From NCBI GenBank assembly GCA_017625775.1, contig JAGAKE010000001.1:62001-126000 (forward strand): DNA of 64,000 nucleotides, given 5' to 3'. The translations under genes and the position numbers were made by a program. The stretch is from Fibrobacteraceae bacterium. GTDB taxonomy: Bacteria > Fibrobacterota > Fibrobacteria > Fibrobacterales > Fibrobacteraceae. Position 1 is the stretch's first letter; the number at the start of each line of letters is the position of its first letter. The notes beneath the pieces are model-generated. The model was not told the origin of the DNA. It was given only the letters and a program-made list of their open reading frames with translations, and did not search any database. Of this stretch, positions 51,516 to 60,827 are shown in pieces.

Positions 51516-54500
51516 TTAGTGCTTGGATTTTTCTAATTCACGAGCGTTAATAATCAACATTTGCAAACGGTTTTCAATATTTGCAAAGCTAGTATCTGGG
51601 TCGTAGTCAAGGCTTAATACTTGAATGTGTGGGAATCTTTCCTTGACGGCTTTGGTTAAGCCTCTGCCAGAAATGTGGTTTGCAAGACAAGCGAAAGGCT
51701 GCACAATAATAAAGCTATTAACACCTTGTTGTGCGTTGTAGAGAATTTCGCCAGGGATTAGCCAACCTTCGCCGGTGTTGTAAGAAACGTCAATGATGTC
51801 GCCTACAAGACCCTTTAATTCATAACAATCAGCATGATGTTCGTAGAATTTGAACTTTTCAATGCGCTTGTAAATCTGATTAACTGCAAAGGTGTAAACT
51901 TTTGCTGTTAAGCCTCCGACAAGCCATTCCATTGTTGGATTTTGTATAAAGCCTCGTTGGATTTTTTCTGCACGAACAACTTCATCCACTCGGAAGAAAT
52001 CCATCATAAATGGAAGCACCACTTCCATGCCGTTGTTCATTAAGTATTCTTCAATGAATCCATTTGCACTTGGGTGGTAATTCATAAGAATTTCACCAAG
52101 GAGCGAAACACGAGGCTTGCGAACACTTCTGTCTGCTTCTACACCATTAAATGCTTCAATACATTTTTCAAGTTCAGAAAGCATTGCTTTTGGGTAGGCC
52201 AGTTGAGATTTAGTAAGGTTGCCAATCATTTTCATGAGTTTTGGCATCCATTCGTCATAGACTTTTTGAGTATCGCCTTTGTGAATTTCGTATGGGCGGA
52301 GAGCTCTGTAAATAGTTTCAATACAGTCCATTACAGAAAGACCCCAAAGCATGTGCAGCTTGAAATCTAATCCTAAACGGAAACCTGGGTGCATGTTCTT
52401 TTCGTCGGTTCCTGTGGTGATGATTGAAACGCGAGTGTAACCTGCCTCGTCAAGAGCTTTTCTGGCAAGAACAGCGTATTGCACGGCTCGACAGTTTTCA
52501 CAGTTTTTAGCTAGCCCAATAGCTACTTCATCTTGGGAAATTTCCGGGTGTTGTTCTAGCCAGCGAAGGTTTTCGCCAATATTAACCTGAGCCGGGAAAC
52601 AAATATCGTTATGAACGTATTTTTTACCAAGTTCAATGGCACGAGCATCTGCTAATGGCAAACATTCTGCTTTGAAACCGAGCGTTTTGAAATACTCGGT
52701 AGCTAGAATACTGAATGGGTGAGAAAGGTTTGGAACCAAAATATGACGTTGCTGTTTATCTTTCTTTTCGAAAGGCACCGTAAATAAAGGTTCTTTAGAT
52801 TCTTCTTTATCAGGGAGATTAGCAGCTCTTCGTGAACGAACTGTTTCTATAAAACTCTTTACTCGAATTCCGACTGGTCCGCGAGCGTCACCTTCATCTA
52901 GTTTAAGCATCAAAAGTTCTTTGATAGAACAAGTATGAAGCATACGGCTCATTTCATCGGTCAAAATAGAATCATGTCCGCAACCAAAGCTTACGATTTG
53001 CACTAATTCTAAAGCAGGATCCTTGGCGGTGATCATGGTGGCCCCAAGCATGCGCATGTGGAAAGTATTTTTGATTTCCATACGAGTTGCTTTTGGAATA
53101 TCTTGATCGTAAACGCCTGGTAGAGATTCTGTTGTTAAAACAGGAATGCCCATTGACGTGAAATGAGTAGCGACATTGTGGTTTACAAGAGTGTCAGCGT
53201 GGTAAGGGCGCCCTGCAATTACCACTGCAAATGAATTATTTTTTCGAACATCGTCAATGATTTTTTGACCTTCAGCGACTAATGTGTCGCGGTAGGTTTG
53301 GAGAGCTTTTTCACCCTCGGCAACAGCCTTCGCTAAAATCTTTTTAGGCAAATTCCAATTTTCATGGAACCAAGTTACAGTTTGGCTTTTTCGAAGTTTC
53401 GTATCAAACCAATGGAACACAGGTTGGTCCATTGGAGTGTTGTAATTAAGTTCTGGATTGTCTGTGTTTTTGCAAACATTCGGGTAACCTTGAACAACCG
53501 GGCAAACCGCTGTAGCTGAAAATTTAGTGTGGTCACTTGGAACAGCAACCATCATTGGGAAGAAAATGCGATCCACTTTCTTTTCAATCAAGTATTTGAT
53601 GTGCCCATGCACTAACTTTGCCGGGAAACATACGGTATCTGAAGGAACGCTGTGCAATCCAGATTCAAATAACGGATAATCGCTTTGTTTGCTAACAACA
53701 ACATTGTAGCCAATAGAAGTAAAGAACGCCTTCCAGAAAGGTAAACTAGACCAGAATTCCAAAACGCGTGGAATACCAATTGTTTTTCCAGTTTGTGGAA
53801 TCAATTTAGCTGGAGCATAATCTTTTACAAGAAGCTGGTTGGTGCGCTTGATCATGTCTGGAACCGCTAACATTTTGCGGTTGATTTCGGCTACCAATTT
53901 CTTTGTTTCTGGATCATTTGGGTCTGCTGTAACTTCACCACGTTCGCAGCGGTTTCCTGTTACAAAACTTGTGCCATCGCTAAAGGTAACGATTGTTCTT
54001 GAACAGTGGTTGGTGCAGTACTGACAAATTTGTCCAGGTTTGTTGTCCCAACTGAAATTTCTAGCGGCATCAAGCCCGATAAATGAAGTTTTGTAATCTG
54101 GGTTTTCGGCGCGCTTTCCTTCCATAAAACGCTTAGTTAAAAGAGCAATACCAATAGCTCCCATTTCTCCTGGGCGTTCTGGTCTGATAGGAGTTAAACC
54201 AGTATGTTGCTCAAAAGCTCTTAATACGGCGTTGTTCTTGAACGTTCCGCCTTGAACCACCACTTTTTTCCCTAAAGTATCTAGGTTGCGAATGCGAATC
54301 ACTTTTGTGAAGACGTTTTCGATAATGGAACGGCAAATTCCGGCGATAATATCTTCAGGTTGTTTTCCATCACGTTGTTCTGTGATGATGGAACTGTTCA
54401 TGAAAACGGTACAGCGACTGCCTAATTTCGAAGGGTTTTTGGCATTGAACGCAAGTTCCGCAATTTTTTCCATAGGAATACCTAAGGAACGAGCGTAAGT

Positions 54501-55928
54501 TTCAATAAAGGAACCGCAGCCCGAAGAACAAGCTTCATTTAGAATAATTCCTGTGACAATGCCGTCTTGCACCGAAATAGCTTTCATGTCCTGACCACCA
54601 ATGTCAAGAATAAAAGAAACGTCTGGACAGAGGTGTTGGGCGGCATTTGCGTGAGCTACTGTTTCTACTGTATGGTAATCAGCATGGACGGCTTTTGCTA
54701 TGAGTTGTTCGCCATAACCTGTTGTGCCAACTCCAAGAATGTTTAGTTTACACCCAAATTCCTCATATCTATCAGCAAGTTCAACTAAAGCGCGCTTCAA
54801 AACAGCTAGTGGTTCACCATCGTTACTGGCATAAAATCCGTCTAAAATTTTTTCGTCTTCAGACATCAAAACGAGTTTGGTGGTGGTCGAACCAGCGTCA
54901 ATTCCGATGTAAACATTCAGTTCAGAACCAGAAGTTGGTTGTGGGTAAAATGCCGGAGCCATCGGGTGGCGTTTTAAAAATTCTTCGCGTTCATCAGCGT
55001 CTTTAAAGAATGGATTGCCATTTTCGCGATGTTCGGCTTGGCGTTTTTCGTTAAAGTGACGCAAAGCATCAAGAGAACCTTCTTCTCTGTAATCACAAGG
55101 TTTGTCATTAAACATGGAACCGAGTGAAAGAGCGGCGCCCCACGCTACAAGAACTTCAGAACGTTCAGGAACGATAGTCTGTTCTTCAGAAATACCAAGG
55201 CGTTCTTTAAATACTCGAACAAGTGTAGGGTTAAATGTTAAAGGACCGCCTTCAAAAATAACGGGCGGTTTGATTTCCATACCTTGTGCAAGTCCGCCAA
55301 TAGTTTGCTTTGCAATGGCATGAAAACTAGAAAGAGCTATGTCTTCTTTAGCAATGCCTTGGTTGAGCATTGGTTGAATATCTGTTTTAGCAAAAACGCC
55401 GCAGCGACCTGAAATTTCGTAAACTTTTTTTCCACGAGCCGCGTAAGATTCAAAATTTTCTGTTTTTATACGAAGAAGTTCAGCGACTTGGTCAATAAAA
55501 GCTCCCGTTCCGCCAGCACAAACGCCATTCATGCGCATATCACTTGCAATGAGTTTTCCTGTGGTTCGGTCTTTTTCAAAGAAAACGACTTTTGCGTCTT
55601 GACCACCTAGTTCAATGGCAACGCGTGTTTCTGGGTGAGTTGCTCTAACTGCAAGAGCGTTCGCTACGACTTCTTGAACAAAAAAAGCTCGTGTTGCTTC
55701 TGCGAATGGTTGACCGCCGCTACCGCAAAATGCTACGCCAAAAGTTTTTCCTGGGAATAAGGCATGAGCTTCTGTTAAAAGTTCCATAACCTTTGCCGCT
55801 TGCATGGCGTTATGACGTTGGTAGGAGTAATGGAGTAAGTTAGAAGTAGCTGGATCAACAACAGCAATTTTTACAGTCGTAGAGCCGACATCAACGCCGA
55901 CCCATAAATCTTCATTCGTTTTCTTCAT
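51516..55928 (-). CDS. BadF/HgdC-type activase fused to HgdB-like dehydratase domains
   Basis: 1470 residues. Two ASKHA ATPase domains stand in tandem: GVDVGSTTVKIAVV (residue 11 on) with CAGGTGAFIDQ, and IGIDAGSTTTKLVLM (near 345) with NEACSSGCGSFIETYA. The Cys/Gly loops are those that hold the 4Fe-4S cluster of 2-hydroxyacyl-CoA dehydratase activators. DUF2229 and HgdB-like regions follow (GIPRVLEFWSSLPFWKAFF, LHSVPSDTVCFPAKLVHGH, VVIAGRPYHAD, FPAQVNIGENLRWL), with many cysteines. Such large fused proteins are common in anaerobes; the reaction is generally unproven. It is a single-gene unit with a terminator. Confidence 0.88.
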   Translation of the reverse strand: MKKTNEDLWVGVDVGSTTVKIAVVDPATSNLLHYSYQRHNAMQAAKVMELLTEAHALFPGKTFGVAFCGSGGQPFAEATRAFFVQEVVANALAVRATHPETRVAIELGGQDAKVVFFEKDRTTGKLIASDMRMNGVCAGGTGAFIDQVAELLRIKTENFESYAARGKKVYEISGRCGVFAKTDIQPMLNQGIAKEDIALSSFHAIAKQTIGGLAQGMEIKPPVIFEGGPLTFNPTLVRVFKERLGISEEQTIVPERSEVLVAWGAALSLGSMFNDKPCDYREEGSLDALRHFNEKRQAEHRENGNPFFKDADEREEFLKRHPMAPAFYPQPTSGSELNVYIGIDAGSTTTKLVLMSEDEKILDGFYASNDGEPLAVLKRALVELADRYEEFGCKLNILGVGTTGYGEQLIAKAVHADYHTVETVAHANAAQHLCPDVSFILDIGGQDMKAISVQDGIVTGIILNEACSSGCGSFIETYARSLGIPMEKIAELAFNAKNPSKLGSRCTVFMNSSIITEQRDGKQPEDIIAGICRSIIENVFTKVIRIRNLDTLGKKVVVQGGTFKNNAVLRAFEQHTGLTPIRPERPGEMGAIGIALLTKRFMEGKRAENPDYKTSFIGLDAARNFSWDNKPGQICQYCTNHCSRTIVTFSDGTSFVTGNRCERGEVTADPNDPETKKLVAEINRKMLAVPDMIKRTNQLLVKDYAPAKLIPQTGKTIGIPRVLEFWSSLPFWKAFFTSIGYNVVVSKQSDYPLFESGLHSVPSDTVCFPAKLVHGHIKYLIEKKVDRIFFPMMVAVPSDHTKFSATAVCPVVQGYPNVCKNTDNPELNYNTPMDQPVFHWFDTKLRKSQTVTWFHENWNLPKKILAKAVAEGEKALQTYRDTLVAEGQKIIDDVRKNNSFAVVIAGRPYHADTLVNHNVATHFTSMGIPVLTTESLPGVYDQDIPKATRMEIKNTFHMRMLGATMITAKDPALELVQIVSFGCGHDSILTDEMSRMLHTCSIKELLMLKLDEGDARGPVGIRVKSFIETVRSRRAANLPDKEESKEPLFTVPFEKKDKQQRHILVPNLSHPFSILATEYFKTLGFKAECLPLADARAIELGKKYVHNDICFPAQVNIGENLRWLEQHPEISQDEVAIGLAKNCENCRAVQYAVLARKALDEAGYTRVSIITTGTDEKNMHPGFRLGLDFKLHMLWGLSVMDCIETIYRALRPYEIHKGDTQKVYDEWMPKLMKMIGNLTKSQLAYPKAMLSELEKCIEAFNGVEADRSVRKPRVSLLGEILMNYHPSANGFIEEYLMNNGMEVVLPFMMDFFRVDEVVRAEKIQRGFIQNPTMEWLVGGLTAKVYTFAVNQIYKRIEKFKFYEHHADCYELKGLVGDIIDVSYNTGEGWLIPGEILYNAQQGVNSFIIVQPFACLANHISGRGLTKAVKERFPHIQVLSLDYDPDTSFANIENRLQMLIINARELEKSKH

Positions 55929-56162
55929 AGTGCCGCCAAAGATAGAAAAATCCTTTTTTGTAAACGGATTTTGGTTTAAAAAAGGCGTTTAAAGAGCAAA
56001 TAAAAAAAACAAAAAATGCCCGGAAAAAGCTTTCTTTTGCAATTTTAAGGAAAATACAGAAAATATTACGAAAAGAATACCAAAAACTTTTAAAAAAGTC
56101 AAAACAATGTGTTTTTATTTGTAAAATGTTGCTATATTATACTGAAAATTAGGAGAAGAATC

Positions 56163-56504
56163 ATGAAAAAATTACTGTTTTGCTTATCACTTTTGCTGTT
56201 AGGTTGTGTTTCAGACAAAAGTAGTGCATCTTATTTTTTCCAATCAGGAGAAATTACTCCGCATGTAGCAGAATCTTCTTGTGCAAAAATGTCAAGTGTT
56301 TCTTGCTTTGATATGGTTTCAAGAATGCGAGGGGCTGATTTCTTTTCAACTACAGATTATTCTCTTTCAAAAATCAAAAAATATATGCGTGAAACGGTGG
56401 GTATGACTCCAACCGAAATAGATTTAGTTCTCAAAGCGTTAGATAAAGAGGGGGAAGCTTATTACCCAACAGCAACGCATTACGTTTATATAAGAGAAGA
56501 ATAA
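56163..56504 (+). CDS. Small lipoprotein, unknown function
   Basis: 113 residues from ATG at 56163, selected because AGGAGAAGAATC lies directly upstream; 18 extra in-frame codons before it lack a ribosome site. The signal KKLLFCLSLLLLGC gives lipidation at the Cys after LLLG. The remainder is acidic, with two further cysteines (SSCAKMSSVSCFDMV) and a helical end (MTPTEIDLVLKALDKEGEAYYP). A TGCTATATT element near 56128-56136 is its likely promoter. Confidence 0.7.
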   Translation: MKKLLFCLSLLLLGCVSDKSSASYFFQSGEITPHVAESSCAKMSSVSCFDMVSRMRGADFFSTTDYSLSKIKKYMRETVGMTPTEIDLVLKALDKEGEAYYPTATHYVYIREE

Positions 56505-56534
56505 TTATTAAAACGTGGTTTCTATTTTGCAAAA

Positions 56535-56564
56535 AAACTCTGAATTTAATTTCAGAGTTTTTTT
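56535..56564. terminator. Bidirectional terminator after the lipoprotein gene
   Basis: AAACTCTGAA / TTCAGAGTTT with a six-base loop, T-run on the forward side and A-run (T on the reverse strand) on the other. It lies 30 bases after the stop at 56504. Confidence 0.82.
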
Positions 56565-56589
56565 GTATCTAAAGAATTTGCAATTCTAT

Positions 56590-56646
56590 TTAAGGAGAGG
56601 AGGAATTCATAGCCTTTTTTTCTGCTTCTTTAGCAATATTTTTCAT
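56590..56646 (-). CDS. Possible 18-residue peptide ORF
   Basis: MKNIAKEAEKKAMNSSSP on the reverse strand, preceded by AGGAAACTTT and followed by the reverse half of the 56535 terminator. Very short, but it has start, ribosome site and terminator in order. It could be a small peptide gene or chance. Confidence 0.3.
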   Translation of the reverse strand: MKNIAKEAEKKAMNSSSP

Positions 56647-56710
56647 AAAGTTTCCTGTTTTTAGTAGAGAAAGTGTATTTTGGAAATTGAAGGTAAACAC
56701 AAAAAAAGTT

Positions 56711-56725
56711 AAGTAAAATTTACTT
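56711..56725. promoter_or_regulatory. Inverted repeat upstream of metallophosphatase gene
   Basis: AAGTAAA-A-TTTACTT, a perfect palindrome 50 bases before the ATG at 56775 in a short gene-free stretch. A simple operator for this gene or the divergent peptide ORF is possible. Confidence 0.4.
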
Positions 56726-56774
56726 TACCGCTTTTTTAAAGGGAAATTTTTTTCTTAGAGTATATATTCAAGTT

Positions 56775-57758
56775 ATGCAATTTTCTTCAGGGCTTGATTT
56801 TATAGGTGATATTCATGGGCATGTGGAATGTCTTTCTCGTTTGTTGTTGAAAATGGGTTATAAAGAAAGTAAAGAAGGTTATTTTCACCCGGAAGGAAGA
56901 CAAGTCGTTTTTTTAGGCGATTATATTGATAGAGGCCCCGATTCTAAAGCAGTTTACCGTTTAGTGCGTTCTATGGTGGAATCAAAGAATGCGGTAGCAT
57001 TACTTGGAAATCATGAATTAAATGCACTTGCTTTTTGGACAAAACGGTTAAATCCTAGTGCGAACCAGGATTCATATTATAGAGAACATTCGTTCAATAA
57101 AGTTATGATTCATGCAGAAACGGTTACTTCTTTTCATACGGCAAATGGTGGGCGAGGAAAAGATGAATTTTATGAAATGCTGAATTTTTTTAGAACACTT
57201 CCGCTGTATTTAGAAACGGAAACTTTTCGTGCTATGCATGCTTGTGCCGATTTGTCTTCTATAGCACTTTTAAAAGCAGCTGGTGTAATTAATTTAGCTG
57301 ATGATTCTGTTTTACATAGGGCTCTTGATGAATCTTTAGATTTATTTAAACCGGTAGATATGCTTTTGAAAGGGCCGGAAATGGAACTTCCTGAAGGTAT
57401 AACTTTTAGAGATAGTGAAAATGTATTGCGCTATAAAACAAGAATCACCTGGTGGGAAAATCCATCAACTGCTTCGCTAGAAGAACTTTCTCTACAGCCA
57501 GGAATTAAATTACCTAACGCTCCTGTTCCGGAACATATTCGGCAAAGAGATTTTTATCGCCCGTCTGAGCGGCCCGTATTTTTTGGGCATTATTGGTTAG
57601 AAGGTTCGCCATATTTATTTAGAGATAATGTTTGCTGTTTAGATTTTAGTGTGGCTTCTCGCTACCGTCGTGGAAAATTGGCGGCGTATCGTTTTGATGG
57701 AGAACAAAAACTTTCCGCATCTAAGATTGTTTATTTTGACCCGCTTGAAGAATACTAA
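56775..57758 (+). CDS. Metallophosphoesterase (PrpE/ApaH-like)
   Basis: 327 residues. The dimetal phosphoesterase motifs are present: LDFIGDIHGHVECL, VVFLGDYIDRGPDS, VALLGNHELNALAF, a central MHACADL with a His, and VFFGHYWLEG near the end. They match the PPP-type phosphatases that include bacterial diadenosine-tetraphosphatase ApaH and PrpE. Substrates range from Np4N dinucleotides to phosphoproteins. It begins a forward run of nucleotide-related genes with a dGTPase next, which suits a role in nucleotide clean-up. Confidence 0.88.
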   Translation: MQFSSGLDFIGDIHGHVECLSRLLLKMGYKESKEGYFHPEGRQVVFLGDYIDRGPDSKAVYRLVRSMVESKNAVALLGNHELNALAFWTKRLNPSANQDSYYREHSFNKVMIHAETVTSFHTANGGRGKDEFYEMLNFFRTLPLYLETETFRAMHACADLSSIALLKAAGVINLADDSVLHRALDESLDLFKPVDMLLKGPEMELPEGITFRDSENVLRYKTRITWWENPSTASLEELSLQPGIKLPNAPVPEHIRQRDFYRPSERPVFFGHYWLEGSPYLFRDNVCCLDFSVASRYRRGKLAAYRFDGEQKLSASKIVYFDPLEEY

Positions 57759-57819
57759 AATTCCCCATATTTGAAATTAGGCATTCATCTTTTTGAAGTA
57801 GCTTTTCTATCTTTTTTGT

Positions 57820-59124
57820 ATGCTTCAATGGGATATGCTTCTTTCTGCGACAAGGTATGGTCACCCAGCGGCTCGTGACCCGCATCGTTCTGAATTTCAC
57901 CGAGATTATGACCGCATTGTTTTTTCTACCGCGTTTCGGCGTCTTGGAAGAAAAACTCAGGTTCATCCTTTTTCTGTGAATGACCATGTGCATAGTCGTT
58001 TAACTCACAGTATTGAAGTTTCTAGTGTAGGCCGAAGTTTAGCGATTTCGGTATTTGAAAAAATAAGAAAGCACCTGCCGGAACATTTTACAGCCTATCA
58101 GTTCGGAATGATTGTTCAAGCAGCCTGCCTTGCTCACGATATAGGAAATCCGCCCTTTGGGCATGCCGGGGAAGCTGCCATTCGAGAATGGTTTAGAAAA
58201 AACAGACAATCTCTTCCGTTGAAGGATTTGTCTGATAAAGAAATGGCTGATTTTGAAAATTTTGACGGCAATGCTCAAGGTCATCGTATTCTTTCGAAAT
58301 TAGAATACCATTTTTTAGATGGTGGAATGCGCTTGACTTATGCAACTCTTGGTACAATGATTAAATACCCGAGAACTTCTTTTTATGGTTCGCCAACAAG
58401 TTTGTTTTTAACAGAAACTCAATTGTATCGCGAAACTGCTTGGGTGTTAGGAATTCCAGAAATTGCCGATGGTGTTTGGATGCGTCATCCGCTCGTTTAT
58501 TTGATGGAAGCTGCCGACGATATTTGTTACTCTATTTTAGATGTAGAAGATGCGATTGAACTTGGAATTTTAACATTTTCTGATGTTCGTGAAATGTTTA
58601 TGTACTTGTGCGGTCCTGAAGTAGATATTGATAAAAAATATGAAGAAAACGGTCAGAATTTTAGGGATTTTCTTTCTAGCATTCGTGGGCTTGCAATTCA
58701 AAATGTGATTGACGATGTAGCTAACGTTTTTTATTTGCATTACAACGAAATTATGAATGGAACTTTGGAAGGCGGTTTGCTTTCTCATTCAACATCAGAT
58801 ACAATGCGAGGAATTCGAATTGCGAAGCGTCTTGGGCGTGAACGAATTTACCCTGATCGTAGAAAAACAGAGCTAGAAGTAGGAAGTTATACTACATTAT
58901 CTACGGTACTAGATGCTTTTATTGCCGGTGTTTATGAATACAGAGAAAAAGGCGCTAGTTCTTACCGAGCAGATAGAATTGTTCGTTTAATTGGTCAAGC
59001 GAAAATAGGTCAAACGGTAACCACTGCTGAAGCATATCACCAGGTGTTAGATTTTGTGAGCGGCATGACCGATAATTATGCGACTTACCTAGCAAGACAA
59101 ATTGGTGGGTTGGTGAATTACTAA
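57820..59124 (+). CDS. dgt: dGTP triphosphohydrolase (HD domain)
   Basis: 434 residues. The N-terminal RSEFHRDYDRIVFSTAFRRLGRKTQVHPF, HSRLTHSIEVSSVGRSLA, AACLAHDIGNPPFGHAGE (HD pair) and EAADDICYSILDVEDA are diagnostic for deoxyguanosinetriphosphate triphosphohydrolase, which removes PPPi from dGTP and limits dNTP pools or phage growth. The length is normal. The start codon is one of several nearby ATGs (57820, 57835). The stop overlaps the HAD gene start by one base (TAATG), so they are coupled. Confidence 0.94.
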   Translation: MLQWDMLLSATRYGHPAARDPHRSEFHRDYDRIVFSTAFRRLGRKTQVHPFSVNDHVHSRLTHSIEVSSVGRSLAISVFEKIRKHLPEHFTAYQFGMIVQAACLAHDIGNPPFGHAGEAAIREWFRKNRQSLPLKDLSDKEMADFENFDGNAQGHRILSKLEYHFLDGGMRLTYATLGTMIKYPRTSFYGSPTSLFLTETQLYRETAWVLGIPEIADGVWMRHPLVYLMEAADDICYSILDVEDAIELGILTFSDVREMFMYLCGPEVDIDKKYEENGQNFRDFLSSIRGLAIQNVIDDVANVFYLHYNEIMNGTLEGGLLSHSTSDTMRGIRIAKRLGRERIYPDRRKTELEVGSYTTLSTVLDAFIAGVYEYREKGASSYRADRIVRLIGQAKIGQTVTTAEAYHQVLDFVSGMTDNYATYLARQIGGLVNY

Positions 59125-59786
59125 TGAATACTTCCAAAGAATTTATTTGGCTTTTCGATTACGATTTGACTCTTTACACGAGTGAAGAACGCTACGTATT
59201 AGATTCTTTGGATAAACGAATTACAGAATATGTTCAAAAAACTTTAAATGAAAATTTTGAAAATGCTTCTCGAATTCGTAAGGAATATTTAGCTGAATAC
59301 GGAACTACTTTAGCTGGCTTGCGAATTTGTCATGGCGTTTTACCTGATGATTTTTTTGATTTTATTCACGTGCCTGAGTATTTAATTTATCCTCCATTTT
59401 CTAAAGAGAGAAAGGCAATTTTAGAATCGCTTCCTGGAAAAAAAATAGTCTTTACGAATGGGCGTGCTGATTGGTGCGAAGCAGGACTTTTGTCTATGAA
59501 AATTGATTCTCTTTTTGATGCTGTTTTTGATTTAAAAGCAATGGATTGGGAAGGGAAACCTGCTTCTAGTGCTTATGAAAAAATGGAAAGTTTTTTGAAA
59601 AATTTAAACATGAATGTTTGTTCTAAAAACATTGTTTTTTTAGATGATGCTTGCAGAAATTTGCAAGAAGCAAAGGCAAAAGGTTGGACTACTGTTTTGG
59701 TGGCGCCGAATCTTAAAGATGAATTTGCTGATTATTCTATTTCTTCGATTTTAGATCTTCCACAGATTCTTCCGAGTATTTTGTAG
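59124..59786 (+). CDS. HAD-family pyrimidine 5'-nucleotidase-like phosphatase
   Basis: 220 residues. HAD motif I LFDYDLTLYTS (DxD), the four-helix cap (RITEYVQKTLNENFENASRIRKEYLAEYG), motif II VFTNGRADW, a Lys in motif III and IVFLDDACRN (motif IV) are all present. The cap type is that of yeast Sdt1/YjjG-like pyrimidine nucleotidases. It probably removes phosphate from nucleoside monophosphates. It is coupled to the dGTPase gene before it and followed by an SAHH-like gene after 7 bases. Confidence 0.86.
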   Translation: MNTSKEFIWLFDYDLTLYTSEERYVLDSLDKRITEYVQKTLNENFENASRIRKEYLAEYGTTLAGLRICHGVLPDDFFDFIHVPEYLIYPPFSKERKAILESLPGKKIVFTNGRADWCEAGLLSMKIDSLFDAVFDLKAMDWEGKPASSAYEKMESFLKNLNMNVCSKNIVFLDDACRNLQEAKAKGWTTVLVAPNLKDEFADYSISSILDLPQILPSIL

Positions 59787-59793
59787 GGAATGT

Positions 59794-60819
59794 ATGTTTG
59801 AAAAGTGGACGGAAAATTTTTATCAAACAAGCGAATATCCTGTACTTTGGCGACAGCGAAAGCGAATGGAAAAAGAAAAGCCTTTTAGTAGGTTGAAAAT
59901 TCTTGATGCGACACCAATTTTTCGTAACACTCTTTTGAAATATGAAGCTTTAATTTCTGGCGGTGCCGATTTAATAGTTGGTTGTTCTCCACTGATTCCA
60001 GCCGATTCAAAAATTTTAGAAGTCCTTTCTCATTCAGGAATTTCTGTTGTTGAATTAAAAAATGTATCATTTGTTCCCGATATTGTTTTAGATTGCGGGG
60101 GCGTTTTTAGTTCTTTAAAGCCGAATTTTGGTTCTGTTGAACTAACCCGTTCTGGAGTAGAATTTTACGAAACAGCAAACTTTCCGGTGTTTATCGCTGA
60201 TTCAAGTGAAATCAAAAAAATTGAAACCTCTTTAGGGACGGGCGAAAGTTATTTTCGTGCGATGGAAAAGTTTGGTTATTCCTCGTGGAAATCTAAACGG
60301 TTGCTTGTTTTTGGATATGGAAAAGTTGGTTCTGGAATTGTGCATTACGCTTTAAAATATGGAGCGATGGTAACAGTAGTAGCTGATTTTAAAGGTGAAA
60401 TTCCAAAGGATTCTAAAATACAGTTTATTGATATTTCTGAATTTTCAAAAATTCGAGAAGCAATATTAAGTGCAGAATTTATTGTCACGGCAACAGGTAA
60501 AAAAAATGCTTTAGCTTTTGCTGAAATAGAATCTGCTCTTACAAATTCCAAGGCGGTGTTTGCTAATATGGGCGTTGAAGACGAATACGGGCGTTCGGTT
60601 TTAGAAACACGTGTTCTCTTTAATAAAAAACCTTTGAATTTTGCTTTAGAAGAACCGACTCTTTTGAAATTTATGGATGCTACTATGGCATTTCACAATG
60701 CTCTTGGAGAAAAATTGCTTCAATCAAAAAATTTGGAAAAAGGAATAAACCCTCTTCCAGGTGTTTTAGAAAATGAAATTCTTGAGTTGACTCGAAAATA
60801 TGGAAATGTGCTGAAGTAG
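59794..60819 (+). CDS. SAHH-like NAD-binding protein, unknown substrate
   Basis: 341 residues resembling adenosylhomocysteinase in its Rossmann domain: WKSKRLLVFGYGKVGSGIVHYALKYGAMVTVVA, then LSAEFIVTATGKKNAL and AVFANMGVEDEYG. The N-terminal catalytic-like part is shorter than in true SAHH (about 430 residues), and key substrate motifs are not evident (VLDCGG stands where SAHH has a substrate loop). It may be a SAHH paralogue or another NAD-dependent enzyme. It lies nine bases before the metal-transporter permease gene. Confidence 0.7.
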   Translation: MFEKWTENFYQTSEYPVLWRQRKRMEKEKPFSRLKILDATPIFRNTLLKYEALISGGADLIVGCSPLIPADSKILEVLSHSGISVVELKNVSFVPDIVLDCGGVFSSLKPNFGSVELTRSGVEFYETANFPVFIADSSEIKKIETSLGTGESYFRAMEKFGYSSWKSKRLLVFGYGKVGSGIVHYALKYGAMVTVVADFKGEIPKDSKIQFIDISEFSKIREAILSAEFIVTATGKKNALAFAEIESALTNSKAVFANMGVEDEYGRSVLETRVLFNKKPLNFALEEPTLLKFMDATMAFHNALGEKLLQSKNLEKGINPLPGVLENEILELTRKYGNVLK

Positions 60820-60827
60820 GAATATTT

